The notes under the pieces are model-generated. The model was not told the DNA's origin and did no database searches. It saw nothing but the letters and a program-made list of their open reading frames with translations. A DNA stretch of 64,000 bases from Kineococcus rubinsiae (GTDB lineage Bacteria; Actinomycetota; Actinomycetes; Actinomycetales; Kineococcaceae), in the NCBI RefSeq assembly GCF_011839805.1, contig NZ_VWPY01000002.1, positions 1 through 64,000 of the forward strand. Reading direction: 5' to 3'. Numbering within the stretch: position 1 is the stretch's first letter; every line of letters begins with the position of its first letter. Below, in pieces: positions 28,909 to 36,782 of the stretch. A program made the translations under genes and the position numbers.

Positions 28909-29238
28909 ATGACCCGCGAGCCCGCCCTGACGACCCCCGACGGCCGCTACCTCGTCGTGCGGGGCCGGTTGTGGCGCTGCTCGGACCCGGGGCTGGACCC
29001 GGAGCACCGCCAGGAGCTCGTCGAGCGGCTCATGACCGCGCGCCGCGACAAGCGGACCGCGATGGCCGCCGACGACGCGGCGGCCCGGGAGGACGCGCGG
29101 GCCCGCGTCGACCAGGCCAAGCACGAGCTCGGCGAGCGCGGGCCGGTGTGGTGGGACGACGGCGCCCCCGACCTGACGCGCCACCTCGCGCGGAACACCG
29201 ACTACGCCGACTGGTACGCCACGACGACGCAGGGGTAG
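28909..29238 (+). CDS. Small conserved hypothetical protein
   Basis: The 109-residue product is charged and soluble, with 'TTPDGRYLVVRGRLWRCSDPGLDPEHRQELVERLMTARR' and an arginine/alanine-rich helix ('DKRTAMAADDAAAREDARARVDQAKHELGERGPVWWDDGAPDLTRH', in parts). I recall near-identical short proteins annotated only as hypothetical in many Proteobacteria and Actinobacteria; no function is established. ATG at 28909 is preceded by a GAGGAT that could be a -10 or a weak Shine-Dalgarno. Its end is 10 nt from the convergent membrane-protein gene. Confidence 0.72.
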   Translation: MTREPALTTPDGRYLVVRGRLWRCSDPGLDPEHRQELVERLMTARRDKRTAMAADDAAAREDARARVDQAKHELGERGPVWWDDGAPDLTRHLARNTDYADWYATTTQG

Positions 29239-29248
29239 GGCCCGCGGC

Positions 29249-30214
29249 TCAGCCCCGGGCGGCCGCGCGGTCCCGCCGCGCAGAGCGGGGGAGCGTCCGC
29301 GCGCGCCACGCCTGCGGCAGCCGCTCCAGCGGCGCGAAGGCCAGCAGGCACACCACCGTGGGCAGGAAGTGGATGCCGATGGTCAGGTACGTCCCGAGGT
29401 GGAACACCAGCCAGAACCCCACGGCCGCGGCGAGCGCCCGCCCGCGCAGCCACAGCATCAGCGGGCTGAGGAACTCCGCGACCAGCACGCCCCACTGCAT
29501 GACCACGACCAGGTGCGGCACGGCGAGCAGCGCGTCCGTCAGGGTGCTGCCCCGCCTCGAGAAGGCCCACGTGAAGATCGCGCCGTTCGCCCAGTCCCAG
29601 CCGCCGAAGCGCATCTTGGCCAGGGCCGCGAGGAAGTAGGTGCAGACCGCGGCGACCTGCACGCAGCGCACGGCCCAGCCCGCGGCCTCGCTGCGCAGGA
29701 ACGGGTCCCGGGCCGCGCCGACCGTCGGGAGCACCAGCAGCGCGACCAGCAGGGCCACGTGGTCGTGGTCGATCTTGGAGTAGCTGAAGCCGTTGCTGAT
29801 CCACTCCAGGTACGCGGCTGCGCAGACCCAGCCCGCCGCCCGCGGCAGCCGCCCCAGCGCCGCGACCACGGCGCTGAGCACGAGGACGACCAGCACGACG
29901 CGCACCGACGTCTCCGTCGGGGCGGGCAGGTCCAGCAGGCGGCGCAGCAGGATCGGGCGGTACAGCACGGCCGGCACGTCGCCGTGCCCGAGCGGCCACG
30001 TCGTGATGTGCAGGGCGTCGAGGACCACGAACGCGTAGAGCACGAACCGCAGGACGGCGACGCGCCCCAGCGCGACGGGCGGCGCCCACCACGAGCGCCA
30101 CGCGCCCGCCCTCCCCGTCCCTCCCGCGGTCGTCCCTCCCGCGGTCGTCCCTCCCGCGGTCGTCCCTCCCGCGGTCGTCCCGCCGAGGGCCGGTCGGCGC
30201 GTCGTCGAGCTCAC
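29249..30214 (-). CDS. HTTM-like polytopic membrane protein with GGTTA repeats
   Basis: The 321-residue protein has an N-terminal low-complexity tail of four GGTTA-type repeats (residues 11-31), then about six or seven membrane segments. Recognisable parts are 'RFVLYAFVVLDALHITTWPLGHGDVPAVLYRP', 'SYSKIDHDHVALLVALLVLP', 'TYFLAALAKMRFGGWDWANGAIFTWAF' and 'FWLVFHLGTYLTIGIHFLPTVVCLLAF'. These fit the HTTM (horizontally transferred transmembrane; vitamin K-dependent carboxylase-like) family. GTG at 30214 overlaps the upstream gene stop (GTGA). The substrate is unknown. Confidence 0.72.
   Translation of the reverse strand: MSSTTRRPALGGTTAGGTTAGGTTAGGTTAGGTGRAGAWRSWWAPPVALGRVAVLRFVLYAFVVLDALHITTWPLGHGDVPAVLYRPILLRRLLDLPAPTETSVRVVLVVLVLSAVVAALGRLPRAAGWVCAAAYLEWISNGFSYSKIDHDHVALLVALLVLPTVGAARDPFLRSEAAGWAVRCVQVAAVCTYFLAALAKMRFGGWDWANGAIFTWAFSRRGSTLTDALLAVPHLVVVMQWGVLVAEFLSPLMLWLRGRALAAAVGFWLVFHLGTYLTIGIHFLPTVVCLLAFAPLERLPQAWRARTLPRSARRDRAAARG
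30121..30180. repeat. Four perfect 15-bp tandem repeats
   Basis: Unit CTCCCGCGGTCGTCC is repeated exactly four times (30121, 30136, 30151, 30166). It lies inside the HTTM-like gene, and because 15 is a multiple of 3 it encodes repeated Gly-Gly-Thr-Thr-Ala. Confidence 0.95.
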
Positions 30215-30705
30215 CGGCAGCACCCCAGCGGGTGCCGCGGGTCCGCGACGTCCCACGCGGCCAGCTCGACGTCGCGGGGCGCGCCGGTCAGCTCGCCGCC
30301 CACGAGCCGGGTGACGTCCTGGTGGACCTCGAGGTGGGCGTAGCGGGCGCGGCCCGGGTGCCGCTGCGCGTACGCGGCGGCGACGGCCTCCAGCAGCGCC
30401 GGGTCGTCGACGAAGCGCTGCAGCTGCCCCTCGACCTCGGCGCGCCGCAGCCCGACGCCGCCGGGAGTCAGGGGCACCACCGTGCGGACACCGCCCGTCG
30501 TCACCGCCTCGATCCGGGTGGAGCGGACCTCGCCGTCGAGGTGGACCGCGAAGGCGTACTGCGACATGGGCGCGAACGGCCAGCGGTCGTCGTTGCCCTG
30601 CACGGTGCCGAGCACCAGCAGCCCCAGGAAGGCGACGGCGGCGACGCTGCGCCAGGCCAGGCCCGCGCGGGGCAGGCGGCGGATCCCCGCGGCGGGCTCG
30701 AGCAC
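30211..30705 (-). CDS. Membrane-anchored partner protein of the HTTM-like gene
   Basis: The 164-residue product has one N-terminal membrane segment ('AWRSVAAVAFLGLLVLGTVQG', about 17-37) followed by an extracytoplasmic domain with 'NDDRWPFAPMSQYAFAVHLDGEVRSTRIEAVTTGG', 'YAQRHPGRARYAHLEVHQDVTRL', and a C-terminal 'GCCR'. I recognise no named family; the 'WPFxPMSQY' motif is reminiscent of partner proteins found beside HTTM genes. GTG at 30705 is supported by a -10 TAGGCT (30717-30712) exactly 6 nt upstream. The GTGA overlap with the HTTM-like gene indicates a two-gene unit. Confidence 0.65.
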   Translation of the reverse strand: MLEPAAGIRRLPRAGLAWRSVAAVAFLGLLVLGTVQGNDDRWPFAPMSQYAFAVHLDGEVRSTRIEAVTTGGVRTVVPLTPGGVGLRRAEVEGQLQRFVDDPALLEAVAAAYAQRHPGRARYAHLEVHQDVTRLVGGELTGAPRDVELAAWDVADPRHPLGCCR

Positions 30706-30711
30706 CTCGGC

Positions 30712-30717
30712 AGCCTA
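30712..30717 (-). promoter_or_regulatory. -10 hexamer TAGGCT, leaderless arrangement
   Basis: On the minus strand TAGGCT ends 6 nt before the GTG at 30705. A TAGGGT (30732-30737) on the plus strand close by is a likely -10 for pgsA, so this gap is a divergent promoter. Confidence 0.5.
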
Positions 30718-30795
30718 GGGGCGCGACCCCCTAGGGTGAGGGCGCCTCGGCGGTGACCGCCGGGCCCCGCCCGCCCCCGCACAGAAGACGGACCG

Positions 30796-31416
30796 ATGCT
30801 CAACCGCTTCGCGCGCGCCTTCGTCACCCGGGTGTTCACGCCGCTGGCCCACCTGCTGCTGCGCCTCGGCGTCGGGCCGGACCTCGTGACGACCGTCGGG
30901 ACGGTCGGCGTCTGCGCCAGCGCGCTGGTCCTCTTCCCCCTCGGGCACCTGTTCTGGGGCGCCCTCGCGGTGGCCGTGTTCGCCCTCTCGGACACCCTCG
31001 ACGGGATCATGGCCCGCGCCTCGGGCCGCTCCGGCAAGTGGGGCGCCTTCCTCGACTCCACCCTGGACCGCTTCGCCGACGCGGCCGTCTTCGGCGGCCT
31101 GGTCGTCTGGTACGCCCGGGGCGGCGGGAGCCAGCTCACCGCGGGCCTCGCGCTGCTGTGCCTGGTCCTCGGCAGCATCGTCCCCTACGCCCGGGCCCGC
31201 GCCGAGGGCCTCGGCCTGCGCGCGAACGTCGGCATCGCCGAGCGCTCCGACCGCCTCGTCGCCGTCCTCGTCGGGGCCGCGGCCGTCGGCGTGGGCGCCC
31301 CGCGCGTCGTGCTCACGGTCGTGCTGGCCCTGCTGGCGGTCGCGAGCCTCGTCACCGTCGGCCAGCGCATGGCGCTCGTGCGGCAGCAGGCGCTGGCCGG
31401 GTCGCCGCCCGCGTGA
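30796..31416 (+). CDS. pgsA: Phosphatidylinositol phosphate synthase (CDP-alcohol phosphatidyltransferase)
   Basis: The 206-residue membrane enzyme carries the CDP-alcohol phosphatidyltransferase signature D-G-x2-A-R-x8-G-x3-D-x3-D in '[30 protein letters not shown]' (in parts, about 68-98) and about five membrane segments. Because it is followed by PatA and PimA genes it is PgsA1, which joins CDP-diacylglycerol to inositol-1-phosphate. ATG at 30796 follows a weak purine stretch. GTGA overlap with patA starts a tightly coupled four-gene PIM operon. Confidence 0.9.
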   Translation: MLNRFARAFVTRVFTPLAHLLLRLGVGPDLVTTVGTVGVCASALVLFPLGHLFWGALAVAVFALSDTLDGIMARASGRSGKWGAFLDSTLDRFADAAVFGGLVVWYARGGGSQLTAGLALLCLVLGSIVPYARARAEGLGLRANVGIAERSDRLVAVLVGAAAVGVGAPRVVLTVVLALLAVASLVTVGQRMALVRQQALAGSPPA

Positions 31417-32369
31417 GCCGCGCGCACGACGTCGCGGTCGGCCTCGCCTTCCGCGCGGGCTGGCGGGTGCTGCGCGTGCTGCCCGAGGCCGTCGTCCTCG
31501 CGGGCTCCGAGCGGGTCGCCGCGCGCCTGCACCGCGGTGACGGCCCGCGCGTCCGGCAGCTGCGGGAGACCCTGCGCCGCGCCCGGCCCGACGCGGCGCC
31601 GACGGAGCTGGAGGGCGTCGTGCGCGCCGGGCTGGCCTCCTACGCCCGCTACTGGTGCGAGACGTTCCGGCTGCCCTCCTTCTCGCGCGAGCGCATCGTC
31701 ACCACCGTCAGCACGTCCGGGCTGGAGCCCGTCCGGGCCGCGCTCGCCGAGGGCCGCGGTGTCGTCCTGGCGCTCGGGCACCTCGGCAACTGGGACCACG
31801 CGGGGGCCTGGGCGACGCTGGAGCTCGCGCCCGTCGTCACCGTCGCCGAGCGGCTGCGGCCCGAGGCCGTCTACGACGCCTTCCTCGCCTTCCGCGCGTC
31901 GCTGGGGATGACCGTCCTGCCGCTGGGGGAGGCCGCCACGTCGGCCACGCTCGTGCGCCGGCTGCGCGCCGGGGCGCTCGTGCCCCTGCTGGCCGACCGC
32001 GACCTGACCGGCCACGGCGTGCCCGTGCGCTTCCTCGGCGAGGAGCTGCGGATGGCCGCGGGGCCGGCGTCGCTGGCGCTGGCCACGGGCGCGGCCCTGT
32101 TCACCACCGCGGTGACGTCGGTGCCGCTGCCGCCGGGGCACCCCGCCCGGCGCACGGGGGCCCGCTGGGGCCTGCACCTCGCGTTCGGCCCGCGCCTCAC
32201 CGTGCCTCCCGCCGTGCGCGGAGCCGGACGCCCGGCTGCCGTCGCCGCGCTCACGCAGGAGCTGGCCGACGGGCTGGCCGCCGCGGTCGCCGCGCGGCCG
32301 GAGGACTGGCACGTCCTGCAGCCCGTGTTCACGGCCGACGTCGAGCGGGCCCGGCGGGCCGCGCCGTGA
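31413..32369 (+). CDS. patA: Phosphatidylinositol mannoside acyltransferase
   Basis: PatA moves an acyl chain from acyl-CoA to the 6-position of the first mannose of PIM1/PIM2 on the inner face of the membrane. The 318-residue protein belongs to the LpxL/HtrB-type family, with catalytic H-x4-D in 'LALGHLGNWDHAGAW' (about residues 118-132), 'VAERLRPEAVYDAFLAFRASLGMTVLPLG', and 'PLLADRDLTGHGVPVRFLGEE'. GTG at 31413 overlaps the pgsA stop and its own stop overlaps the pimA start (both GTGA). Confidence 0.93.
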   Translation: MSRAHDVAVGLAFRAGWRVLRVLPEAVVLAGSERVAARLHRGDGPRVRQLRETLRRARPDAAPTELEGVVRAGLASYARYWCETFRLPSFSRERIVTTVSTSGLEPVRAALAEGRGVVLALGHLGNWDHAGAWATLELAPVVTVAERLRPEAVYDAFLAFRASLGMTVLPLGEAATSATLVRRLRAGALVPLLADRDLTGHGVPVRFLGEELRMAAGPASLALATGAALFTTAVTSVPLPPGHPARRTGARWGLHLAFGPRLTVPPAVRGAGRPAAVAALTQELADGLAAAVAARPEDWHVLQPVFTADVERARRAAP

Positions 32370-33532
32370 GGATCGGCATCGTCTGCCCGTACTCCTTCGA
32401 CGTCCCCGGCGGCGTCCAGTTCCACGTCCGCGACCTCGCGCAGCACCTGCTGTCCCTCGGCCACCACGTGCGGGTCCTCGCGCCCGCCGACGACGACGCC
32501 GCGCTACCGCCCTTCATCGACAGCGCGGGGCGCGCGGTCGCCGTGCCCTACAACGGCTCCGTCGCGCGGCTGTCCTTCGGGCCGCTCACCGCGGCCCGCG
32601 TGCGCCGGTGGCTCACCGAGGGCGCCTTCGACGTCCTGCACCTGCACGAACCGCTGTCCCCGAGCGTGTCGATGCTCGCGCTGTGGGCCGCGGAGGGGCC
32701 GATCGTCGCCACCTTCCACACCGCGAACCTGCGCTCGCGCGCCATGCAGGCCGCGTTCCCGCTGCTGCGCCCCAGCCTGGAGAAGATCGCCGCCCGCATC
32801 GCGGTCAGCGAGGACGCCCGCCGGACCCTCGTCGAGCACATCGGCGGCGACGCGGTCGTCGTGCCCAACGGCGTCTTCGTCGACGACTTCGCGGGCGCCG
32901 CCCCGCGGCCGGAGTGGTCGGGCACGCCCGAGCGCCCCGTCGTCGCCTTCGTCGGCCGCCTGGACGAGGCGCGCAAGGGGCTGCCCGTGCTGTGCGAGGT
33001 CGTGCCGCGCGTGCGGGCCGTCCTGCCCGGCGCGCGCTTCCTCGTCGCGGGCCGCGGCGACCTGGCCGCGGCCCGGGCGCTGCTGGCCGACCCCGCCGGC
33101 GTCGAGTTCCTCGGGCCCGTCGACGACGCCGCGAAGCAGGCCCTGCTGGCCTCCGCGGACGTCTACCTCGCCCCGCACACGGGCGGGGAGAGCTTCGGCA
33201 TCGTCCTGGTCGAGGCCATGGCCGCGGGCACGGCCGTCGCGGCGAGCGACCTCGGCGCGTTCCGGCGCGTGCTCGACGACGGCGACGCGGGCGTGCTCTT
33301 CGCCACGGGGGACGCCGACGCCGCGGCGGCCGCCGTCCTCGGCCTGCTCACCGACCCCTCGCGCCGGGCGGAGGTCGCGGCCGCGGGCCAGCGGGTGGCG
33401 CGCCGCTACGACTGGCCCGTCGTCGCGGGGGAGGTGCTGGCCGTCTACGACACGATCCGCACCGGTGTCGCCGCCCACGCGCGCGTGGTCGCCGACCGGC
33501 GCCTGCCGGCGCCGCGCGGGCCGGGCGCGTGA
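32366..33532 (+). CDS. pimA: Phosphatidylinositol mannosyltransferase PimA
   Basis: PimA transfers the first mannose from GDP-mannose to phosphatidylinositol. The 388-residue GT4 enzyme begins 'RIGIVCPYSFDVPGGVQFHVRDLAQHLLSLGH' with the Gly-Gly loop, has 'LHLHEPLSPSVS', 'VPNGVFVDDF', 'AFVGRLDEARKGLPVL', and the E-x7-E element in 'GGESFGIVLVEAMAAGT' (about 272-288). GTG at 32366 overlaps patA by GTGA. Together with PgsA and PatA this gives acylated PIM1, the precursor of PIM and lipomannan-type glycolipids. Confidence 0.94.
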   Translation: MRIGIVCPYSFDVPGGVQFHVRDLAQHLLSLGHHVRVLAPADDDAALPPFIDSAGRAVAVPYNGSVARLSFGPLTAARVRRWLTEGAFDVLHLHEPLSPSVSMLALWAAEGPIVATFHTANLRSRAMQAAFPLLRPSLEKIAARIAVSEDARRTLVEHIGGDAVVVPNGVFVDDFAGAAPRPEWSGTPERPVVAFVGRLDEARKGLPVLCEVVPRVRAVLPGARFLVAGRGDLAAARALLADPAGVEFLGPVDDAAKQALLASADVYLAPHTGGESFGIVLVEAMAAGTAVAASDLGAFRRVLDDGDAGVLFATGDADAAAAAVLGLLTDPSRRAEVAAAGQRVARRYDWPVVAGEVLAVYDTIRTGVAAHARVVADRRLPAPRGPGA

Positions 33533-34092
33533 CGAGCCTCGCCTGGGCCCTGCTGGCGCTGCTCGTGGTCTGCGCGCTCGCGGGCTACCTCTCCGCCACC
33601 GCGCAGCGCCTGGACCGGCTGCACCACCGCGTCGAGACCAGCCGCGCCGGCCTCGAGGTGGAGCTGACCCGCCGGGCGTCCGCGGCGCTGGAGCTCGCGA
33701 CGTCCGGCGAGCTCGACCCGGCGACGTCGCTCATCCTCGCCGACGCCGCGACCGCCAGCCTCGACGCCCCGCGCACCCCCGCCGCGCTGCGCGACGCCAC
33801 CGACGCCGACGACGCGGCCCGCTGGGCCGCCGAGAGCGGCCTCTCCCGGGCGCTCGCGGTCGTCCTGCCGGCCGCGGACGGGCTGGGGGAGGCCGGGGGA
33901 GCGCCCGCGACCGGCCGCGTCGGCGACGCCGCGCACCGCGTCGCCCTGGCCCGCCGCTTCCACAACGACGCCGTCGTGCAGACCCGGCGGCTGCGCGCCA
34001 AGCGCGTCGTGCGGTGGGGGCGCCTCGCGGGCCACGCGCGGCTGCCGGAGACCGCGGACTTCGACGACGGGGCCTCTTCCTACGACTCGTAG
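33529..34092 (+). CDS. Membrane-anchored LemA-like protein of unknown function
   Basis: The 187-residue protein has an N-terminal membrane segment ('SLAWALLALLVVCALAGYLSA', residues 3-23), then a long helical domain ('RLDRLHHRVETSRAGLEVELTRRASAALELA') and 'HRVALARRFHNDAVVQTRRLRAKRVVRWGRLAGHARLPETADFDD'. The pattern of a single N-terminal anchor, helical body and 'ARRFHNDAV' before the end resembles LemA, but the match is remote. GTG at 33529 overlaps the pimA stop (GTGA), making it the fourth gene of the PIM operon. A 17-bp palindrome runs across its stop codon. Confidence 0.7.
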   Translation: MTSLAWALLALLVVCALAGYLSATAQRLDRLHHRVETSRAGLEVELTRRASAALELATSGELDPATSLILADAATASLDAPRTPAALRDATDADDAARWAAESGLSRALAVVLPAADGLGEAGGAPATGRVGDAAHRVALARRFHNDAVVQTRRLRAKRVVRWGRLAGHARLPETADFDDGASSYDS

Positions 34093-34095
34093 GAT
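34078..34095. promoter_or_regulatory. 17-bp perfect palindrome overlapping a TAGGAT -10 upstream of pdxS
   Basis: TCCTACGA (34078-34085), one central C, and TCGTAGGA (34087-34094) form a perfect palindrome. Its right arm merges with TAGGAT (34090-34095), a good actinobacterial -10 for pdxS at 34180. This placement is typical of a repressor operator. It also spans the last codons and stop of the upstream gene. Confidence 0.55.
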
Positions 34096-34179
34096 GGGGC
34101 CCAGGTGCTCCTCCGGGGGCGCCGCAGCCGCCGGGTCAGCCGGGCGGACCGACGAGACGAAGCGCGAGGCGGGACCACC

Positions 34180-35121
34180 GTGAGCACCGACGTGGGCAGC
34201 AACCTGAGCACCGGGACGAGCGACGGGCGGAACGGCACGCCCGCCGTGGGCACCATGCGCGTCAAGCGCGGCATGGCCGAGATGCTCAAGGGCGGCGTCA
34301 TCATGGACGTCGTCAACGCCGAGCAGGCGAAGATCGCGGCCGACGCGGGCGCCGTCGCCGTCATGGCGCTGGAGCGCGTGCCCGCCGACATCCGCGCCGA
34401 GGGCGGCGTGAGCCGCATGAGCGACCCGGACATGATCGACTCGATCATCGCGTCGGTGTCGATCCCCGTGATGGCCAAGGCCCGCATCGGCCACTTCGTC
34501 GAGGCGCGCGTCCTGCAGTCCCTGGGCGTCGACTACATCGACGAGTCCGAGGTCCTCACCCCCGCGGACTACGCCCACCACATCGACAAGCACGACTTCA
34601 CCGTGCCGTTCGTGTGCGGCGCCACCAACCTCGGCGAGGCCCTGCGCCGCATCACCGAGGGCGCGGCGATGATCCGCTCCAAGGGCGAGGCCGGCACGGG
34701 TGACGTCTCCAACGCGACCAAGCACATGCGCACCATCCGCGCGGAGCTGAACCGCCTGCGCTCCATGTCCCCCGACGAGCTGTTCGTCGCGGCCAAGGAG
34801 CTGCAGGCCCCCTACGAGCTGGTCCGCGAGGTCGCGGCCGCCGGCAAGCTGCCCGTCGTCCTGTTCACCGCGGGCGGCATCGCCACCCCGGCCGACGCGG
34901 CGATGATGATGCAGCTCGGCGCCGACGGCGTGTTCGTCGGCTCGGGCATCTTCAAGTCGGGCAACCCGGCCCAGCGCGCCGAGGCGATCGTCAAGGCCAC
35001 CACGTTCCACGACGACCCCGACGTCATCGCGAAGGTCTCCCGCGGTCTCGGCGAGGCCATGGTCGGCCTGAACGTCGAGGCCATCCCGGAGCCGCACCGG
35101 CTGGCCACGCGCGGCTGGTGA
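34180..35121 (+). CDS. pdxS: Pyridoxal 5'-phosphate synthase, PdxS (lyase) subunit
   Basis: PdxS condenses ribose 5-phosphate, glyceraldehyde 3-phosphate and ammonia (from PdxT) to PLP in a 12+12 complex. The 313-residue barrel shows '[47 protein letters not shown]' (in parts, 26-72) with the catalytic lysine in '[10 protein letters not shown]', '[15 protein letters not shown]'-like '[15 protein letters not shown]', and '[33 protein letters not shown]'. GTG at 34180 follows GAGGCGGGA. Unusually, pdxT is four genes downstream, beyond an accessory cassette. Confidence 0.96.
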   Translation: MSTDVGSNLSTGTSDGRNGTPAVGTMRVKRGMAEMLKGGVIMDVVNAEQAKIAADAGAVAVMALERVPADIRAEGGVSRMSDPDMIDSIIASVSIPVMAKARIGHFVEARVLQSLGVDYIDESEVLTPADYAHHIDKHDFTVPFVCGATNLGEALRRITEGAAMIRSKGEAGTGDVSNATKHMRTIRAELNRLRSMSPDELFVAAKELQAPYELVREVAAAGKLPVVLFTAGGIATPADAAMMMQLGADGVFVGSGIFKSGNPAQRAEAIVKATTFHDDPDVIAKVSRGLGEAMVGLNVEAIPEPHRLATRGW

Positions 35122-35663
35122 CCTCTTCTCCCGCAGCGGATCCGCTCGGCCCCGAGTGGGCCGTGGAACCGGACGGGACCCGCACGCGCGCCGCGGCCCG
35201 CGTCGTCCTGCTGGACGGCGCGGGCCGCGTGCTGCTGGTGCGGGGGACCGATCCCGAGCGCCCCGGGCAGCGGTGGTGGTTCACCGTCGGCGGCGGTCGC
35301 GGCGCGGACGAGCCGGCCCGCGAGGCGGCGGTCCGGGAGCTGCGCGAGGAGACCGGCCTGCTCGCGGCGCCCGCGGACCTCGACGGTCCCGTGTGGGTGC
35401 GCACGGCGGAGTTCCCGTTCTACGGCCGCTCGTGCCGCCAGACCGAGGAGTTCTTCGTGCACCGCGTCGCCGCGGGCGCCGCGCTGACCCGCGAGGGGTG
35501 GACGCAGCTCGAGCACGACACCCTGACCGACGTGCGGTGGTTCACCCCGGCCGAGCTCGCGGGCGTGGCCGGGGCCGGCGAGGCCGTGTACCCACCGGAC
35601 CTGCCGCGCCTCGTGGCCGACCTGCCCGATCGCTGGGACGGACCCCCGCTGCCGGTGCGCTGA
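35118..35663 (+). CDS. NUDIX hydrolase
   Basis: The 181-residue NUDIX protein carries an intact NUDIX box: '[23 protein letters not shown]' in the order G-x5-E-x7-R-E-x2-E-E-x-G (about 58-80). The flanking strands are '[20 protein letters not shown]' and '[36 protein letters not shown]'. The substrate is unknown. GTG at 35118 overlaps the pdxS stop (GTGA), so it is coupled to PLP synthesis, possibly as housecleaning. It is convergent with the PIG-L gene. Confidence 0.88.
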   Translation: MTSSPAADPLGPEWAVEPDGTRTRAAARVVLLDGAGRVLLVRGTDPERPGQRWWFTVGGGRGADEPAREAAVRELREETGLLAAPADLDGPVWVRTAEFPFYGRSCRQTEEFFVHRVAAGAALTREGWTQLEHDTLTDVRWFTPAELAGVAGAGEAVYPPDLPRLVADLPDRWDGPPLPVR

Positions 35664-35668
35664 GGCGG

Positions 35669-35685
35669 CCCCCCGGCGAGGGGGG
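35669..35685. terminator. Short GC hairpin between convergent NUDIX and PIG-L genes
   Basis: CCCCCC-GGCGA-GGGGGG makes a 6-bp all-GC stem directly beside both stop codons. It is weak evidence for a bidirectional terminator. Confidence 0.4.
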
Positions 35686-36567
35686 TCAGCGCCCGCGCAG
35701 GCTCGCGAACACGTCGTCGAGGAGCGTGGGGCCGGGAGCCCGGCCGCGCTCGGTGAACCACTCCCGGCCCAGCGCCCGCCGGAACACGGGGCGCGGCAGC
35801 AGCAGCAGCGCGCCGATGCCCCGGACCCCGCGGCGGCCCCCCGTCTCGGACTGGCTGGCGTGGGCCGCGAGCGCGGCCCGCTTGGCGCCCGCGTGCGCCC
35901 GCACGTCCACCCGGTGCGTCAGGTCACCCCGGGCCGTGAACCCCTCGCCCACGCGGTCGGCGGTCACGTCGCCCACCAGCCCCGGCACGCGCGCGGCCAC
36001 GCGCAGCGCCCGCCGCACCCACGTCCGGTCGATCGTGGCCTCCAGCACCACGGGGGTCCCCGCGAGCGCGGCGGCCGCCACGCCCACGGCGTGCACGTGG
36101 ACGTGGTCCGGGTGGCCGTACCCGCCTCGCGCGTCGTACGTCGTGAGGACGTCGGCTCCCTCCTCGCGCAGCACGGCGGCGACCTCGGCCGCGAGCTGCC
36201 CCACGCTCAGGGCGCTGAACACCGGCACCGCGTCGCCGTCGGCGCCCGCCGGTTCCAGGTAGCCGCTGTCGCGGTGGCCCAGCCGCACCACGCGGGCCAC
36301 GCCCAGCGCGGCGGCCGACGCGGCCAGCTCGCGGGTGCGCCGCTGCGCGAGGTCCGCGCCCGGGCCGGCGTCGGCGAGGCCCGCGGCACCGTCCGTGGCG
36401 ACCACGAGCACGACCCGGTGCCCCTCCGCCGCCGCGCGCGCGAGGGTGCCGCCGGTCAGCAGGGCCTCGTCGTCGGGGTGGGCGTGCAGCGACACCAGCA
36501 CGAAGCGGGGACCCGGACGCTCGCGCGGGAGACGCTCGCGCGGGACGGGGTTCCGGGCGCCGACCAC
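35686..36567 (-). CDS. PIG-L/LmbE-family deacetylase
   Basis: The 293-residue protein has the PIG-L zinc motif 'HAHPDDEALLTGG' (about residues 28-40) and the second histidine element 'GHPDHVHVH' (about 140). The family removes N-acetyl groups from GlcNAc-type sugars (GlcNAc-PI, GlcNAc-inositol, or antibiotic and glycan precursors). GTG at 36567 is tentative: no Shine-Dalgarno is clear, and in-frame GTG codons lie just upstream. It is divergent from a UPF0104 membrane protein and a GT4 gene, suggesting work on a hexosamine-containing lipid or glycan. The 215-nt divergent gap shows no recognised motif. Confidence 0.82.
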   Translation of the reverse strand: MVGARNPVPRERLPRERPGPRFVLVSLHAHPDDEALLTGGTLARAAAEGHRVVLVVATDGAAGLADAGPGADLAQRRTRELAASAAALGVARVVRLGHRDSGYLEPAGADGDAVPVFSALSVGQLAAEVAAVLREEGADVLTTYDARGGYGHPDHVHVHAVGVAAAALAGTPVVLEATIDRTWVRRALRVAARVPGLVGDVTADRVGEGFTARGDLTHRVDVRAHAGAKRAALAAHASQSETGGRRGVRGIGALLLLPRPVFRRALGREWFTERGRAPGPTLLDDVFASLRGR

Positions 36568-36782
36568 GGCCGCAGCCTGGCACACCCGCCCGCGCAGGGA
36601 CGCCCTCCCGCAGGGGGACCCGGGACCCCCAGCGGACCCCCCGTGGTCGGGCAGCTCACGCTCAGGATCATGCCCTGGGATGAGGGTGGGTTCGCTCTGG
36701 CGCGCGATGACCAGGGCTCCCCGCCCCGGCCACGCTGGCCGGGTGGCCGCCGACCAGGCGGCGGGCGGGGAAGGGGCTACCG

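Noticed and set aside
30121-30180. Possible CRISPR-like array
   Set aside because: The four units are directly adjacent with no spacers and lie in a coding sequence.
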